DNA of 64,000 bases. It comes from Thiomicrorhabdus sp963677355 (GTDB taxonomy: Bacteria > Pseudomonadota > Gammaproteobacteria > Thiomicrospirales > Thiomicrospiraceae). How positions within the stretch are numbered: the first letter of the stretch is position 1; every line of letters begins with the position of its first letter. The notes below the pieces were generated by a model. That model saw only the letters and a program-made list of their open reading frames with translations. It was not told where the DNA came from and did no database searches. Position numbers and translations under genes: made by a program. Where the stretch lies: contig CAXXXQ010000001.1 in assembly GCA_963677355.2 (NCBI GenBank), positions 434,001 to 498,000 of the forward strand. The letters run 5' to 3'. Positions 53,376-62,758 of the stretch are shown here, piece by piece.

Positions 53376-54806
53376 TTATGCGCGTGCTTCAACACCAGCA
53401 GTTGCTTTTGCATTTGCCATACGGATAGTCATGACAACGTTATATAGCATGATCGCCGCACCGGTGAAGAACAATAGACCACCAAATGCACGCATTACAT
53501 AGTATGGATGCATAGCTGCTACAGACTCAGCAAATGTGTAAGCAAGTGTTCCGTACTCGTCATAAGCACGCCACATTAGACCTTGCATAATACCTGATAC
53601 CCACATAGCTACGATGTAGAACACAGTACCGATTGTTGCCAACCAGAAGTGGAAGTTGATTAACTTCATAGAGTACATCTCTGTATTCCATAGCTTCATA
53701 ACCATGTGATACAACGCACCGATAGAAACCATAGCAACCCAACCTAGCGCACCTGAGTGAACGTGACCAACGGTCCAGTCAGTGTAGTGAGAAAGCGCAT
53801 TTACAGTTTTCGCAGCCATTACAGGCCCTTCGAAAGTAGACATTGCATAGAATGCTAGAGAGATGATCAAGAAACGTAAGATATAATCTGTACGTAGTCT
53901 GTCCCAAGCACCAGAAAGCGTCAACATACCGTTAAGCGCTCCACCCCATGAAGGAATGATCATCGCTAGCGAGATTACCGCACCCAATGAACCGGTCCAA
54001 TCCGGAAGAGCTGTGTACTGAAGGTGGTGAGCACCTAACCATACATAACCGAACATTAATGCCCAGAAGTGAATAACAGATAGACGGTAAGAGTAGATCG
54101 GACGCTGAGCTTGCTTAGGTACAAAGTAGTACATAATCGCAAGGAAACCGGCTGTCAGGAAGAAACCTACCGCATTATGTCCCCACCACCATTGGATCAT
54201 GGCGTCTTGAACACCTGCAAACAGAGAGTATGAACGGAACAATGAAACAGGAATCGCCAAACCGTTAACAACATAAAGGTAAGTGATCGCAATCATCATA
54301 CCTAGGAAGAACCAGTTTGAAACGTAAACACTAGGATGTGTTTCTTTGTTACGCGAAGCGATCGTCATTACGAAGTTGATTGTGTATAGAGTCCACACAA
54401 GCGCAACTGCAATCGCTAAAGGCCACTCTTGTTCATGATATTCTTTACCAGTTGTCATACCTAGAGAGATTGTGACCACAACCGCTAGCAGACCAATTGT
54501 GAAAAGAATAGCTGTAATCCAAGCTAAGCCATTACTCCAAAGTTTTACACCATTGGTTCTCTGAACCGTGTAAAACGCTGTCGCCATAAGCGTCATACCA
54601 CCGAATGCAAAGATTACAGTGTTAGTATGCATAACACGTAAACGAGCAAATGTGATTTCTGCAATATCAAAGTTTAACGCAGGCCACGCTAACTGAGCCG
54701 CTGCAAAAGTACCCATAAGTGTACCCAGCACCAGAAAAGCAATCGCACCTACCGCTAAATACTTGACCACACCATTATCATATTGTGGTTTTGCTGTAGT
54801 ATCCAT
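53376..54806 (-). CDS. ccoN: cbb3 oxidase catalytic subunit I CcoN
   Basis: A 476-residue, 12-helix heme-copper oxidase core. It reduces oxygen to water with high affinity. Histidine ligands are visible in RVMHTNTVIFAF (low-spin heme), WWWGHNAVGFFLT (copper B), LGAHHLQYTALP (copper B) and VGHVHSGALGW (hemes). The cbb3-type cross-linked Tyr region lies near SLAFYAMSTFEG. The heavily used codons suggest strong expression. It opens the ccoNOQP operon. Confidence 0.98.
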   Translation of the reverse strand: MDTTAKPQYDNGVVKYLAVGAIAFLVLGTLMGTFAAAQLAWPALNFDIAEITFARLRVMHTNTVIFAFGGMTLMATAFYTVQRTNGVKLWSNGLAWITAILFTIGLLAVVVTISLGMTTGKEYHEQEWPLAIAVALVWTLYTINFVMTIASRNKETHPSVYVSNWFFLGMMIAITYLYVVNGLAIPVSLFRSYSLFAGVQDAMIQWWWGHNAVGFFLTAGFLAIMYYFVPKQAQRPIYSYRLSVIHFWALMFGYVWLGAHHLQYTALPDWTGSLGAVISLAMIIPSWGGALNGMLTLSGAWDRLRTDYILRFLIISLAFYAMSTFEGPVMAAKTVNALSHYTDWTVGHVHSGALGWVAMVSIGALYHMVMKLWNTEMYSMKLINFHFWLATIGTVFYIVAMWVSGIMQGLMWRAYDEYGTLAYTFAESVAAMHPYYVMRAFGGLLFFTGAAIMLYNVVMTIRMANAKATAGVEARA

Positions 54807-55314
54807 CAGTCGGATTCCCCTTTATAGTCTTAAATTTTGTCTTATATCTATTATTTACAAAACTGCGATAAACACTTTCGTAAACAGACCATTAAAGATA
54901 TACAGACTCCTCAGCAGCAATTATACAGACTAAGAAAACGCATATCTCGGCCAAAACACCTCAAAAACTTAACCCATGTCAAGAAAACCAAAGGATTTAA
55001 CGCTAATGAAATGCCTTACGAATATTAGACAGCCTTAAAAAAATCCCCGTGATTATCCCATAAAGACAGGGCTACTTAATACCAAAAAAAATTTATGGGA
55101 TGCATCAAAATATTTTTAAACCCGACATCAACAGAGCGTCATTCCCCGCATAAGAGGCCTAAATAGAAACAAGCCACAATATCTAGTAATTACCCTACCT
55201 AACATGCAGCAATTTCATCCATAAACTAATTTACTCGACATACACTTCAGCCGAATACCCAAATAACGCTTTTTCAGTTATCATATTGGCAACTTTCATT
55301 TTAGGATTTTTGCT
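54807..55314. other. Divergent intergenic region, ccoN / hisB
   Basis: Five hundred bases between the divergent cbb3 and histidine operons. It must hold both promoters. The only patterned element is an FNR-like site at 54969-54982. A short open frame on the plus strand (54837-55028) has no ribosome-binding site and no coding character. The stretch 55030-55250 is AT-rich and shows nothing further. The hisB ribosome-binding site TAGGA lies just before 55315. Confidence 0.6.
54969..54982 (-). promoter_or_regulatory. FNR/FixK-like site upstream of ccoN
   Basis: On the minus strand TTGACATGGGTTAA matches TTGAC-N4-GTCAA at nine of ten positions. A GATATG hexamer lies about 22 bp further towards ccoN, where a -10 box would be if the site sits at -41.5. 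The ccoN start is about 163 bp away, leaving a leader of about 130 bases. Oxygen-controlled expression of cbb3 is well known in other proteobacteria. Here it is inferred. Confidence 0.5.
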
Positions 55315-55902
55315 ATGCGCACTGCAGAGATTGAACGCAACACCTTAGAGACGCAAATTAACATTTCAATAAACCTTGATGGTGAAGGCGTTGCCAAGCT
55401 AAATACCGGCGTCCCTTTCTTCGAACACATGTTGGATCAAATCGCCCGACACGGCATGATAGACTTGGATATACAAGCTAACGGCGATACTCACATTGAC
55501 GACCACCATACCGTCGAAGATGTAGGCATCGCACTTGGACAAGCGATTTCCAAAGCCGTTGGGGACAAAAAAGGCATCACTCGCTATGGCCATGCCTATG
55601 TACCGCTAGATGAAGCTTTGTCTCGTGTCGTCATCGATCTTTCAGGGCGTCCCGGCTTGGAATTCCACTGCGACTTTACACGCGAACAAATCGGCAAGTT
55701 CGAAACCCAACTGGTGCTTGAATTTTTCCAAGGTTTTGTAAACCACGCCAATACGACTCTGCACATTGATAACATACGCGGATACAACGCTCACCACCAG
55801 GCTGAAACCATTTTCAAAGCCTTTGGCAGAGCACTGCGTATGGCGCTGAGCGAAGATCCCCGTATGGCCGGTAAAATGCCGTCAACTAAAGGAACGCTAT
55901 AA
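55315..55902 (+). CDS. hisB: Imidazoleglycerol-phosphate dehydratase HisB
   Basis: A 195-residue monofunctional enzyme of histidine synthesis (seventh step order in the pathway: IGP to imidazole acetol phosphate). It shows both metal-binding histidine clusters, DTHIDDHHTVEDVGI (about 60-74) and NAHHQAETIFKAFGRAL (about 160-176). First gene of hisBHAF-hisE; the next start is 2 bp after its stop. Confidence 0.97.
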   Translation: MRTAEIERNTLETQINISINLDGEGVAKLNTGVPFFEHMLDQIARHGMIDLDIQANGDTHIDDHHTVEDVGIALGQAISKAVGDKKGITRYGHAYVPLDEALSRVVIDLSGRPGLEFHCDFTREQIGKFETQLVLEFFQGFVNHANTTLHIDNIRGYNAHHQAETIFKAFGRALRMALSEDPRMAGKMPSTKGTL

Positions 55903-55903
55903 A

Positions 55904-56542
55904 ATGGATCAAAAATTGGTGGCCGTGGTTGACTATGGCATGGGGAATTTGCGTTCGGTATCCAAAGCAGCTGAACATGCTGCCGACAACAATACTCGTA
56001 TCGTAGTGACTCACGATCCAAGCATTATAGAAGATGCCGATGCGATCATCTTTCCCGGCCAAGGTGCGGCCAAAGCCTGTATGGCAGCTCTAAACGAAAC
56101 CGGTATGATTCATCCGGTGCAAAAAGCGGCACGGGAAAAGCCGTTTTTAGGAATCTGCATGGGACTCCAAGTACTGATGTCTCATAGCGATGAAAACGGC
56201 GGGATCGACTGCTTGGATGTCATCGCGGGTAACGTTAAACATTTCGACTTCCCGCAAGACAGCACTCTCAAAATACCGCACATGGGCTGGAACCAAATCA
56301 AGCAAACCAAAGAGCACGCTTTATGGCATAAAATCCCACAGGATAGTCGCTTCTATTTTGTACATAGCTACTATGTACAACCTGAAAACTCGGACTACAT
56401 CTCGGGAACCACAACTCATGGAATCACCTACCCTTCGGTTCTGAGCCACGAGAACTTGTTTGCCATTCAGGCTCACCCCGAAAAAAGCGCCGAACACGGA
56501 CTACAGCTCTTCAAAAATTTTCTGCTGTGGAACGGCCAATAA
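55904..56542 (+). CDS. hisH: Glutamine amidotransferase subunit HisH
   Basis: A 212-residue class I amidotransferase that supplies ammonia to HisF. The catalytic Cys lies in FLGICMGLQVL (about 83), and the His-Glu pair in QAHPEKSAEHG (about 194). The oxyanion strand PGQGAAKACM is present. Partner of HisF two genes downstream. Confidence 0.97.
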   Translation: MDQKLVAVVDYGMGNLRSVSKAAEHAADNNTRIVVTHDPSIIEDADAIIFPGQGAAKACMAALNETGMIHPVQKAAREKPFLGICMGLQVLMSHSDENGGIDCLDVIAGNVKHFDFPQDSTLKIPHMGWNQIKQTKEHALWHKIPQDSRFYFVHSYYVQPENSDYISGTTTHGITYPSVLSHENLFAIQAHPEKSAEHGLQLFKNFLLWNGQ

Positions 56543-56573
56543 TCAATTCAAAAATTTTAAGGATTAATCAAAA

Positions 56574-57317
56574 ATGCTATTAATTCCAGCTATCGACTTA
56601 AAAGATGGGGAATGCGTCCGCCTTCGTCAAGGCATCATGGAAGACGCCACCGTATTTTCAGGAGACATTGTTGCCATGGCAGAACGCTGGGTCAGCCAAG
56701 ACGCTCGACGTTTACACATGGTTGACCTAAATGGCGCTTTTGATGGCAAGCCCGTAAATGCTCAAGCCGTATTTCAGGTTCGTGAAGCCTACCCGGATTT
56801 ACCAATTCAAATTGGCGGCGGCATCCGCGACCTTGACACTATAGAGGCTTACTTAAAAGCAGGAGTCAGTTACTGCATTATTGGCACTAATGCGGTCCAC
56901 AATCCAGAGTTTGTTGCTGAAGCTTGCCAAGCCTTCCCGGGTCATATCATGGTTGGCTTGGATGCTAAAGATGGCATGGTTGCTATCAACGGCTGGGCCG
57001 AAGTCACCGATTATGAAGTAAAATCGCTTGCCAAACAGTTTGAAAATGACGGCGTCGAAGCCATTATCTACACCGACATCGGTCGTGACGGCATGATGCA
57101 AGGCGTCAATATAGAAGCCACTCAAGCACTGGCACAAGCGGTCAATATTCCAATTATCGCATCCGGCGGAATTACCAATCTGGAAGACATCCGCAACCTT
57201 GCAACGATCGAGGCTGACGGCGTTACCGGGGCGATCACCGGCCGCGCAATTTATGAAGGCACTTTAAACTTCAAAGAAGGGCAAGCGCTTTCCGACGAAC
57301 TTTCCCCGTTCAAATAA
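56574..57317 (+). CDS. hisA: ProFAR isomerase HisA
   Basis: A 247-residue TIM barrel that isomerises the aminoimidazole intermediate. It has the catalytic Asp8 in PAIDLKDGECVRL, the phosphate motif GGGIRDLDT (about 82) and the second catalytic Asp in YTDIGRDGMMQG (about 129). Follows hisH by 31 bp with AAGGA before the ATG. Confidence 0.97.
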   Translation: MLLIPAIDLKDGECVRLRQGIMEDATVFSGDIVAMAERWVSQDARRLHMVDLNGAFDGKPVNAQAVFQVREAYPDLPIQIGGGIRDLDTIEAYLKAGVSYCIIGTNAVHNPEFVAEACQAFPGHIMVGLDAKDGMVAINGWAEVTDYEVKSLAKQFENDGVEAIIYTDIGRDGMMQGVNIEATQALAQAVNIPIIASGGITNLEDIRNLATIEADGVTGAITGRAIYEGTLNFKEGQALSDELSPFK

Positions 57318-57333
57318 TACTGAGATAAAAACC

Positions 57334-58107
57334 ATGAGCCTAGCTAAACGAATCATCCCTTGTCTCGATGTTGATGACGGTCGCGTCGTTAAAGGTGTTC
57401 AATTCGTCGACATTCGCGATGCCGGCGATCCTGTCGAGGTTGCCAAACGTTATGACGAACAAGGGGCAGACGAAATCACATTTCTGGACATTACCGCAAC
57501 CGCCCATGACCGTGACACAATGGTCCATATGGTTGAAGACGTAGCCAGCCAAGTATTTATCCCGCTTACCGTTGGCGGAGGCATCCGCAGTGTGGAAGAT
57601 ATCCGAACCATGCTAAATGCCGGTGCCGATAAGGTCGCCATCAACTCGGCCGCCATCTTCAATCCGGGGTTTGTCAAAGAAGCCTGTGACGCCTTCGGTT
57701 CACAATGCATTGTTGTTGCTATCGATGCTAAAAAAGTCAGTCAGGCCGGCGAACCTGACAAGTGGGAAATTTTCACCCACGGCGGTCGCCGTGAAACCGG
57801 AATTGATGCCGTTGAGTGGGCGATTAAGATGGAAAACCTAGGTGCTGGTGAACTCCTTGTGACCAGCATGGATCGCGACGGAACCAAAATCGGTTTTGAT
57901 CTTGAATTGACTAAAGCCATCTCCGACAGCGTTAAAATTCCGGTCATTGCTTCGGGTGGCGTAGGCGAATTAGGCCATCTGGCAGCTGGAATCACGGAAG
58001 GACATGCCGAAGCCGTTCTAGCTGCCAGCATCTTCCATTTCGGCGAGCACACAGTGGAAGAAGCCAAACTAGCCATGCAAAACGAAGGAATTGAGGTGCG
58101 CTTATGA
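57334..58107 (+). CDS. hisF: Imidazole glycerol phosphate synthase subunit HisF
   Basis: A 257-residue TIM-barrel cyclase that uses ammonia from HisH. Catalytic Asp11 in CLDVDDGRVVKG and Asp near 131 in AIDAKK, with TSMDRDGTKIGFDL and SGGVGELGHL later. Its stop overlaps the hisE start by 4 bp (ATGA). A hisI gene, often found here, is missing. Confidence 0.97.
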   Translation: MSLAKRIIPCLDVDDGRVVKGVQFVDIRDAGDPVEVAKRYDEQGADEITFLDITATAHDRDTMVHMVEDVASQVFIPLTVGGGIRSVEDIRTMLNAGADKVAINSAAIFNPGFVKEACDAFGSQCIVVAIDAKKVSQAGEPDKWEIFTHGGRRETGIDAVEWAIKMENLGAGELLVTSMDRDGTKIGFDLELTKAISDSVKIPVIASGGVGELGHLAAGITEGHAEAVLAASIFHFGEHTVEEAKLAMQNEGIEVRL

Positions 58108-58442
58108 GCGATATCCTAAAACAGCTTGACGAGGTTCTTGAAACACGTAAAAACGAATCTCCCGAGAGCTCATACGTTGCCAGCCTTTACGATAAAGGAA
58201 TAGAGAAAATCCTCAAAAAAGTCGCGGAAGAAAGCATCGAAACGGCCATGGCGGCCAAAGATTTAGAACATAAAAATAGCAAAGAAAATCAAGAACACCT
58301 AGTTTATGAAATCGCTGATTTATGGTTTCATACTATGGTACTATTAGCGTCACAAAACCTGTCTAGCAACGATGTTATTACAGAACTACAACGCCGCTTT
58401 GGCCTTTCTGGCCATGATGAAAAAGCCAACCGAAGCAAGTAA
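58104..58442 (+). CDS. hisE: Phosphoribosyl-ATP diphosphatase HisE
   Basis: A 112-residue all-helical MazG-like enzyme that removes pyrophosphate from phosphoribosyl-ATP. The metal motif is KKVAEESIETAMAAKD (about 37-52) and VYEIADLWFHTMVLL (about 69-83). It is a separate protein and not fused to HisI. Coupled to hisF by a 4 bp overlap. Confidence 0.95.
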   Translation: MSDILKQLDEVLETRKNESPESSYVASLYDKGIEKILKKVAEESIETAMAAKDLEHKNSKENQEHLVYEIADLWFHTMVLLASQNLSSNDVITELQRRFGLSGHDEKANRSK

Positions 58443-58511
58443 ACATAATCCAATTCATGAGCATAATTGCCGTGTTGGCGTTTTACTCGAATTTAAACAA
58501 GGATTTATTTC

Positions 58512-58835
58512 ATGAGTAATAAAGAAAAAAGTATTTTTAGTAAGATCATCGACCGAGAAATCCCTTCGGAAATCGTCTACGAAGACGATAAGTGCATTGT
58601 GATCAACGACATCAATCCAAAAGCAAGAATTCACCTTCTCGTCATTCCTAAAAAACCGATAGCGACACTTTTTGACCTTAAACCTGAAGACAAAGATACC
58701 ATGGGACACATGATGCTACTCCTGCCTCAACTGGCACAAGCTCAAGGTTTGGATGGGTTTAAAACTCAAATCAACACCGGTGAATCAGGCGGACAGGAAG
58801 TTTTCCACATTCATATTCACCTACTGGGCAACTAA
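58512..58835 (+). CDS. HIT family nucleotide hydrolase (HinT-like)
   Basis: A 107-residue protein with the HinT order: FSKIIDREIPSEIVYEDD at the N-terminus, HLLVIPKKPI in the middle and the catalytic triad HIHIHLLG at the C-terminus. It hydrolyses purine phosphoramidates. It lies 69 bp after hisE and may be part of that transcript, as seen in relatives. Confidence 0.94.
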   Translation: MSNKEKSIFSKIIDREIPSEIVYEDDKCIVINDINPKARIHLLVIPKKPIATLFDLKPEDKDTMGHMMLLLPQLAQAQGLDGFKTQINTGESGGQEVFHIHIHLLGN

Positions 58836-58850
58836 AAGGTTTTTAAAATT

Positions 58851-58902
58851 TTGGGGCAATCATTAAGACTTGATTAAGCCAAGTCTAAAATCCCCGATTT
58901 TT
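58851..58902 (+). terminator. Probable terminator between HIT gene and tatA
   Basis: An inner AGACTTG / CAAGTCT stem (58866-58886) inside an outer GGGG / CCCC pairing, then ATTTTTAG. It would separate the his-HIT transcript from tatABC. Confidence 0.5.
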
Positions 58903-59034
58903 AGTGTCATTCACATTCGGTTTTGGTATTATTAGCGGTCACAAAAATTTAAGGCCTTAAATGTTTTCTTTGAAAAATCAAACAACATTTAACGAAAGCC
59001 GCATTTAAAGAGTTTTATATACGGAGCAAATCCC

Positions 59035-59283
59035 ATGGGTATTAGCATTTGGCAGCTACTTATTATTCTAGCAATCGTTCTAGTTCTTTTCGGTGCAAAA
59101 CGTCTACGTAACGTAGGTAGTGACCTTGGCGGCGCGATCAAAGGTTTCAAAAATGCCGTGAAAGAGGAAGAAGAGAAGAAGCCTGAAGATGAGAAAAAGC
59201 TTGAGCAAAAAGACGGTGAAAACGTTTTCGACGTCGCTGCTGAAGAGAAAAAAGCGGACAACGCCGAACAGAAAAAAGACTAA
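59035..59283 (+). CDS. tatA: Sec-independent translocase protein TatA
   Basis: An 82-residue pore-forming subunit of the Tat system. One helix (about 5-21), the hinge FGAKRL (about 22-27, Phe-Gly conserved), an amphipathic helix LGGAIKGFKNAVKEEEE and an acidic tail. It exports folded proteins, which may include cofactor enzymes of sulfur metabolism. Ribosome-binding site CGGAG before the ATG. Confidence 0.96.
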   Translation: MGISIWQLLIILAIVLVLFGAKRLRNVGSDLGGAIKGFKNAVKEEEEKKPEDEKKLEQKDGENVFDVAAEEKKADNAEQKKD

Positions 59284-59325
59284 AGTCTTTTCTCAACCAC
59301 CTTGCTACTTGGACGTTAATCCATA

Positions 59326-59826
59326 ATGTTTGATATCGGTTTTCTTGAAATCATGGTCATCCTAATCATCGCTCTACTGGTGATTGGGCCTGAACGCATG
59401 CCTGAAGTTGCACGCAAACTCGGACGTTTTATGGGTAAAACCAAACATTTCATTAATCAAATGAAACAAGACAGTCCACTGCAAGAAACCGTACGTGAAG
59501 TGCAAAGCGCCATGAATCTTGAAGAAGAAAAGCGCAACATCACCAATATCAGCAAAGAACTGGAACAAGGCCTCAATTTCAATGATGTCGACCTTGATCT
59601 AGATGAGTTGCAACGACCTTTCGGAGGCGACACAGCACAAGATGGAGGCAGCCAGTTCAATCGAGCTCCTGCACAGCCAACTTTACCGCCTCAACCGGAA
59701 AAACAGCAATCTTCTCAGGTAGACACCCCTAACGAACCTTCTGAATCCGCTGAAAAGTCGCTTTCTACCGATTCGACTTCAACAGAAGCTGCGGTTAACA
59801 CTTCGTCAGATACACCTAAAAGCTAG
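59326..59826 (+). CDS. tatB: Sec-independent translocase protein TatB
   Basis: A 166-residue subunit of the Tat substrate receptor. It has the diagnostic Glu near residue 8 (IGFLEIMVILIIALLVIGPERMPE), the amphipathic helix to about 60 and a Pro/Ser-rich acidic tail. Paired with TatC 9 bp downstream. Confidence 0.95.
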   Translation: MFDIGFLEIMVILIIALLVIGPERMPEVARKLGRFMGKTKHFINQMKQDSPLQETVREVQSAMNLEEEKRNITNISKELEQGLNFNDVDLDLDELQRPFGGDTAQDGGSQFNRAPAQPTLPPQPEKQQSSQVDTPNEPSESAEKSLSTDSTSTEAAVNTSSDTPKS

Positions 59827-59834
59827 CTCTGAGC

Positions 59835-60950
59835 ATGAGTAACGACGCCTTACCACCAAATGATAAAGAGATGACTCTAGTCCAGCACTTGCTGGATTTA
59901 AAATCGAGTCTGACTCGTGGTATTTTGGCGATTATTGTCTTTTTCCTGATTCTGTTTCCGTTTGCCAATGACATTTATGTCTACATTTCGGAACCGCTAA
60001 CACGCTACTTGCCGGACGACACCAGCATGATTGCCACTGCAGTGGCATCGCCGTTCTTAACGCCTTTCAAATTAAGCTTTGTCTTGGCTATCTACTTGGC
60101 AATGCCGTTTTTGCTTTATCAAATTTGGCGTTTTATTGCACCGGCACTCTATAAACACGAACGCCAACTGGTAGCACCCATTTTATTCTTCAGCTCCTTC
60201 CTGTTTTATGCCGGCGGTGCTTTTGCCTACTATGTGGTCTTCCCGCTGGTATTCGGATTTCTGTCGACAACCGCACCGGAAGGCGTCACCATTGCAACGG
60301 ACATCTCTCTCTATTTAGACTTTGTCATTAAGATGTTCTTTGCTTTCGGTATGGCGTTTGAAGTACCGATTGTGACGGTACTCCTTATTTTGACCGGAAT
60401 GGCTAAACCAGACAAATTAAGTCATGCTCGCCCTTATATTGTGGTCGGAGCTTTCATAATCGGCATGCTGTTAACTCCGCCGGACGTCATCTCACAAACC
60501 TTGCTTGCCGTGCCAATGTGGCTACTGTTCGAACTTGGCTTAATTGTTGGTGCTTTTGTTCTGAAACGACGTAAAATTGCTGCCGACGACCGTGAAAAAG
60601 CCGAATATGGTGAAGACTCTGAAAATCGAACGTCAACCGATTCCGGCACTGTGAAACAAACAAGTGAAGCGGACGGTTCAAGTACAGATACACCGGAATA
60701 CGAATTCGATGACCGTTATGCAGATCAAGTCGATGATGATTTTGATTGGGATGATGAATTCGATAGAATTGATTCGGAAATGCTCGCTTTAGAACGCGAC
60801 TATGAGGCTCGAAAAAAAGCAGATGCGGAGAAATCAGCGGATGAAAAGCCAGCAGAAGACAAGAGTGATTCGGATTCCGACCCTCAGCACAGTTCAGAAC
60901 CTGCCGCTGAAGAGAACCCTAAAAAACCAACCAAAGATTCGTCACAGTAA
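59835..60950 (+). CDS. tatC: Sec-independent translocase protein TatC
   Basis: The main Tat receptor component, 371 residues, with six helices in the first 245. Conserved parts: MTLVQHLLDLKSSLTRG at the N-terminus, the KHERQLVAPILFFSSFLFYAGGAFAYYVVFP region (about 114-144) and LTPPDVISQTLLA. The usual length is about 250 residues. Here a strongly acidic, low-complexity tail of about 115 residues follows (DDDFDWDDEFD, then AEKSADEKPAEDKSDSDSD). The last part overlaps the next gene in another frame. Confidence 0.95.
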   Translation: MSNDALPPNDKEMTLVQHLLDLKSSLTRGILAIIVFFLILFPFANDIYVYISEPLTRYLPDDTSMIATAVASPFLTPFKLSFVLAIYLAMPFLLYQIWRFIAPALYKHERQLVAPILFFSSFLFYAGGAFAYYVVFPLVFGFLSTTAPEGVTIATDISLYLDFVIKMFFAFGMAFEVPIVTVLLILTGMAKPDKLSHARPYIVVGAFIIGMLLTPPDVISQTLLAVPMWLLFELGLIVGAFVLKRRKIAADDREKAEYGEDSENRTSTDSGTVKQTSEADGSSTDTPEYEFDDRYADQVDDDFDWDDEFDRIDSEMLALERDYEARKKADAEKSADEKPAEDKSDSDSDPQHSSEPAAEENPKKPTKDSSQ

Positions 60951-62724
60951 ATCGCACTTCCGAATTTACCCTCTTCTTATCGCATTTCTGACGTTCCAGC
61001 TTTGCACACTACTAAGCTGGAATGCCTACTCCAAGCAAGCCAACAATCAACTCCATGGGAACAGCAGTCAATATCTTGCCATGCACGCCGGAGACCCAAT
61101 TAACTGGAAACTCTGGAATCGTTCCACCTTACAGTTGGCAGCACAAGAAAACAGACCCATTCTCCTATCAAGCGGATATTTTGCATGCCACTGGTGCCAT
61201 GTTATGCAAAAAGAGAATTACCAAAATACCGCTACCGCTGAGATCATCAACCGTCACTTTATCGCTGTAAAAATTGACCGCGAACTTAACCCGGAACTGG
61301 ATAATGTGCTGGTCGATTTTTCCAAACAAACGACCGGTCAAGGCGGCTGGCCTCAACACGTTTTACTGACCCCGCAAGGCTATCCTTTTTCGGCATTTAT
61401 CTATCTTCCCAACAGTCAATTCAACCAATACTTAACCAGGGCTGCTACTCTCTGGGAAGAACAGTCGGAGCAAATCAAGAAGCTGGCAGAACAACCTTAT
61501 CAGCCCCGCCCAACTCCACAAAATTTCAGCAATAGGCCGATTACTCAACAACAGCTGTTTGAACAACTGACGACACAGCTATTGACTCAAAAAGATGATT
61601 TGAGCGGCGGTTTGAAAGCCTCCGCCAAATTTCCTCGAGCACCGCTACTAAACGCCTTGCTCGGTTACAGCTTTTTACCCGAAGAAATCGATGAGTGGCT
61701 GCAAACCACCTTAAACATGATACAAAGCGAACATCTGAACGATCATATCTATGGCGGCTTCTACCGCTACACTATCGATCCGGAATGGCAAACGCCGCAC
61801 TTTGAGAAGATGACCTATAACAGTGCTCTCTTAGCACAAAGCTACTTGTTGGCAGGCGTTCACTTTACAAGGCAAGATTACACTGAAACGGCAGAACGAA
61901 CCTTAGCTTACCTGCGAGTCTCTCTATACAATCCACAAACCGGTCTATACCAGAGCAGCCAGTCCGCCATTGACCATAACGGCATCGAAGGCGGCGCTTA
62001 TCTTTGGAGCAAAGCCGCCTTGAAAGAAATGCTTGATAAAGACGAGTACAGATTGGTTAGTGCAGCCTGGCACCTCGATGGCACCCCGCCTTATGAACAA
62101 GGCTGGCACCCAAAAACAATCCAACATGCAAAATGGCCTCAGATCCAAGCCAAATTAACCCGGCCAGAAACCGACATACCCACAGATAGTAAAAGCATCA
62201 TCAGTTGGAACGGACTCATTCTTAGCGCTTTAAGCTTGGCTTACCACATAACAAAAAAAGAACGCTACAAAAGCCAGGCATTTGCGCTGGCTATGCGGCT
62301 AGCCGATCTAGTCCTGCAAGACTCGGCTCCGCGAGCCGTCACTCAATCCGGAGAGCAGCTAGGAAGAGCAAACTTGGAAGATTACGCCTATGCCCTCCAA
62401 GGTTTGCTGGATTATCAAAAATTCACCTCTAATTCACAATTTGCCAGCCACATCAATCGCATTAAAGAGCGAATTGTTTCACACTTCTATCACAACGACA
62501 CATGGCAATACGACTCTGCGCCTCTACTTCCGATTATGCACAACCGTAGTCAAAACAACTCTTATTTAAAAGACGGCGCGTTACCGAGTCCGTTGGCCAC
62601 CATACATTGTCTGATACCGGGATCGCTTCGCCCGTACTTGACTACCATATTAGCCAACCCCATCGAACACGCCAGCTTTATCAACAACCTTAACTGCAAA
62701 GCAACTTCAAATTCCGTACAATAA
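60841..62724 (+). CDS. Secreted DUF255 (YyaL-like) thioredoxin-fold protein
   Basis: Up to about 627 residues. The core has a thioredoxin-like DUF255 domain with the motif CHWCHVM (about 118) followed by a glycosidase-like (alpha/alpha) domain, the YyaL/SSP411 layout. Here a hydrophobic segment (YPLLIAFLTFQLCTLLSW) before the core points to export or a membrane anchor. The start is uncertain: ATG 60841 (GGAG 10 bp upstream) lies inside tatC, other in-frame starts are 60802 and GTG 60865, and none lies after the tatC stop before the hydrophobic segment. The family's substrate is not known. Confidence 0.8.
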   Translation: MKSQQKTRVIRIPTLSTVQNLPLKRTLKNQPKIRHSKSHFRIYPLLIAFLTFQLCTLLSWNAYSKQANNQLHGNSSQYLAMHAGDPINWKLWNRSTLQLAAQENRPILLSSGYFACHWCHVMQKENYQNTATAEIINRHFIAVKIDRELNPELDNVLVDFSKQTTGQGGWPQHVLLTPQGYPFSAFIYLPNSQFNQYLTRAATLWEEQSEQIKKLAEQPYQPRPTPQNFSNRPITQQQLFEQLTTQLLTQKDDLSGGLKASAKFPRAPLLNALLGYSFLPEEIDEWLQTTLNMIQSEHLNDHIYGGFYRYTIDPEWQTPHFEKMTYNSALLAQSYLLAGVHFTRQDYTETAERTLAYLRVSLYNPQTGLYQSSQSAIDHNGIEGGAYLWSKAALKEMLDKDEYRLVSAAWHLDGTPPYEQGWHPKTIQHAKWPQIQAKLTRPETDIPTDSKSIISWNGLILSALSLAYHITKKERYKSQAFALAMRLADLVLQDSAPRAVTQSGEQLGRANLEDYAYALQGLLDYQKFTSNSQFASHINRIKERIVSHFYHNDTWQYDSAPLLPIMHNRSQNNSYLKDGALPSPLATIHCLIPGSLRPYLTTILANPIEHASFINNLNCKATSNSVQ

Positions 62725-62758
62725 GTTTGTTTCACCACTATCAGGATACGCGACCGGC

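Noticed and set aside
54837..55028. 63-residue plus-strand frame between ccoN and hisB
   Set aside because: No ribosome-binding site, basic low-complexity translation, and it lies over the likely ccoN promoter.
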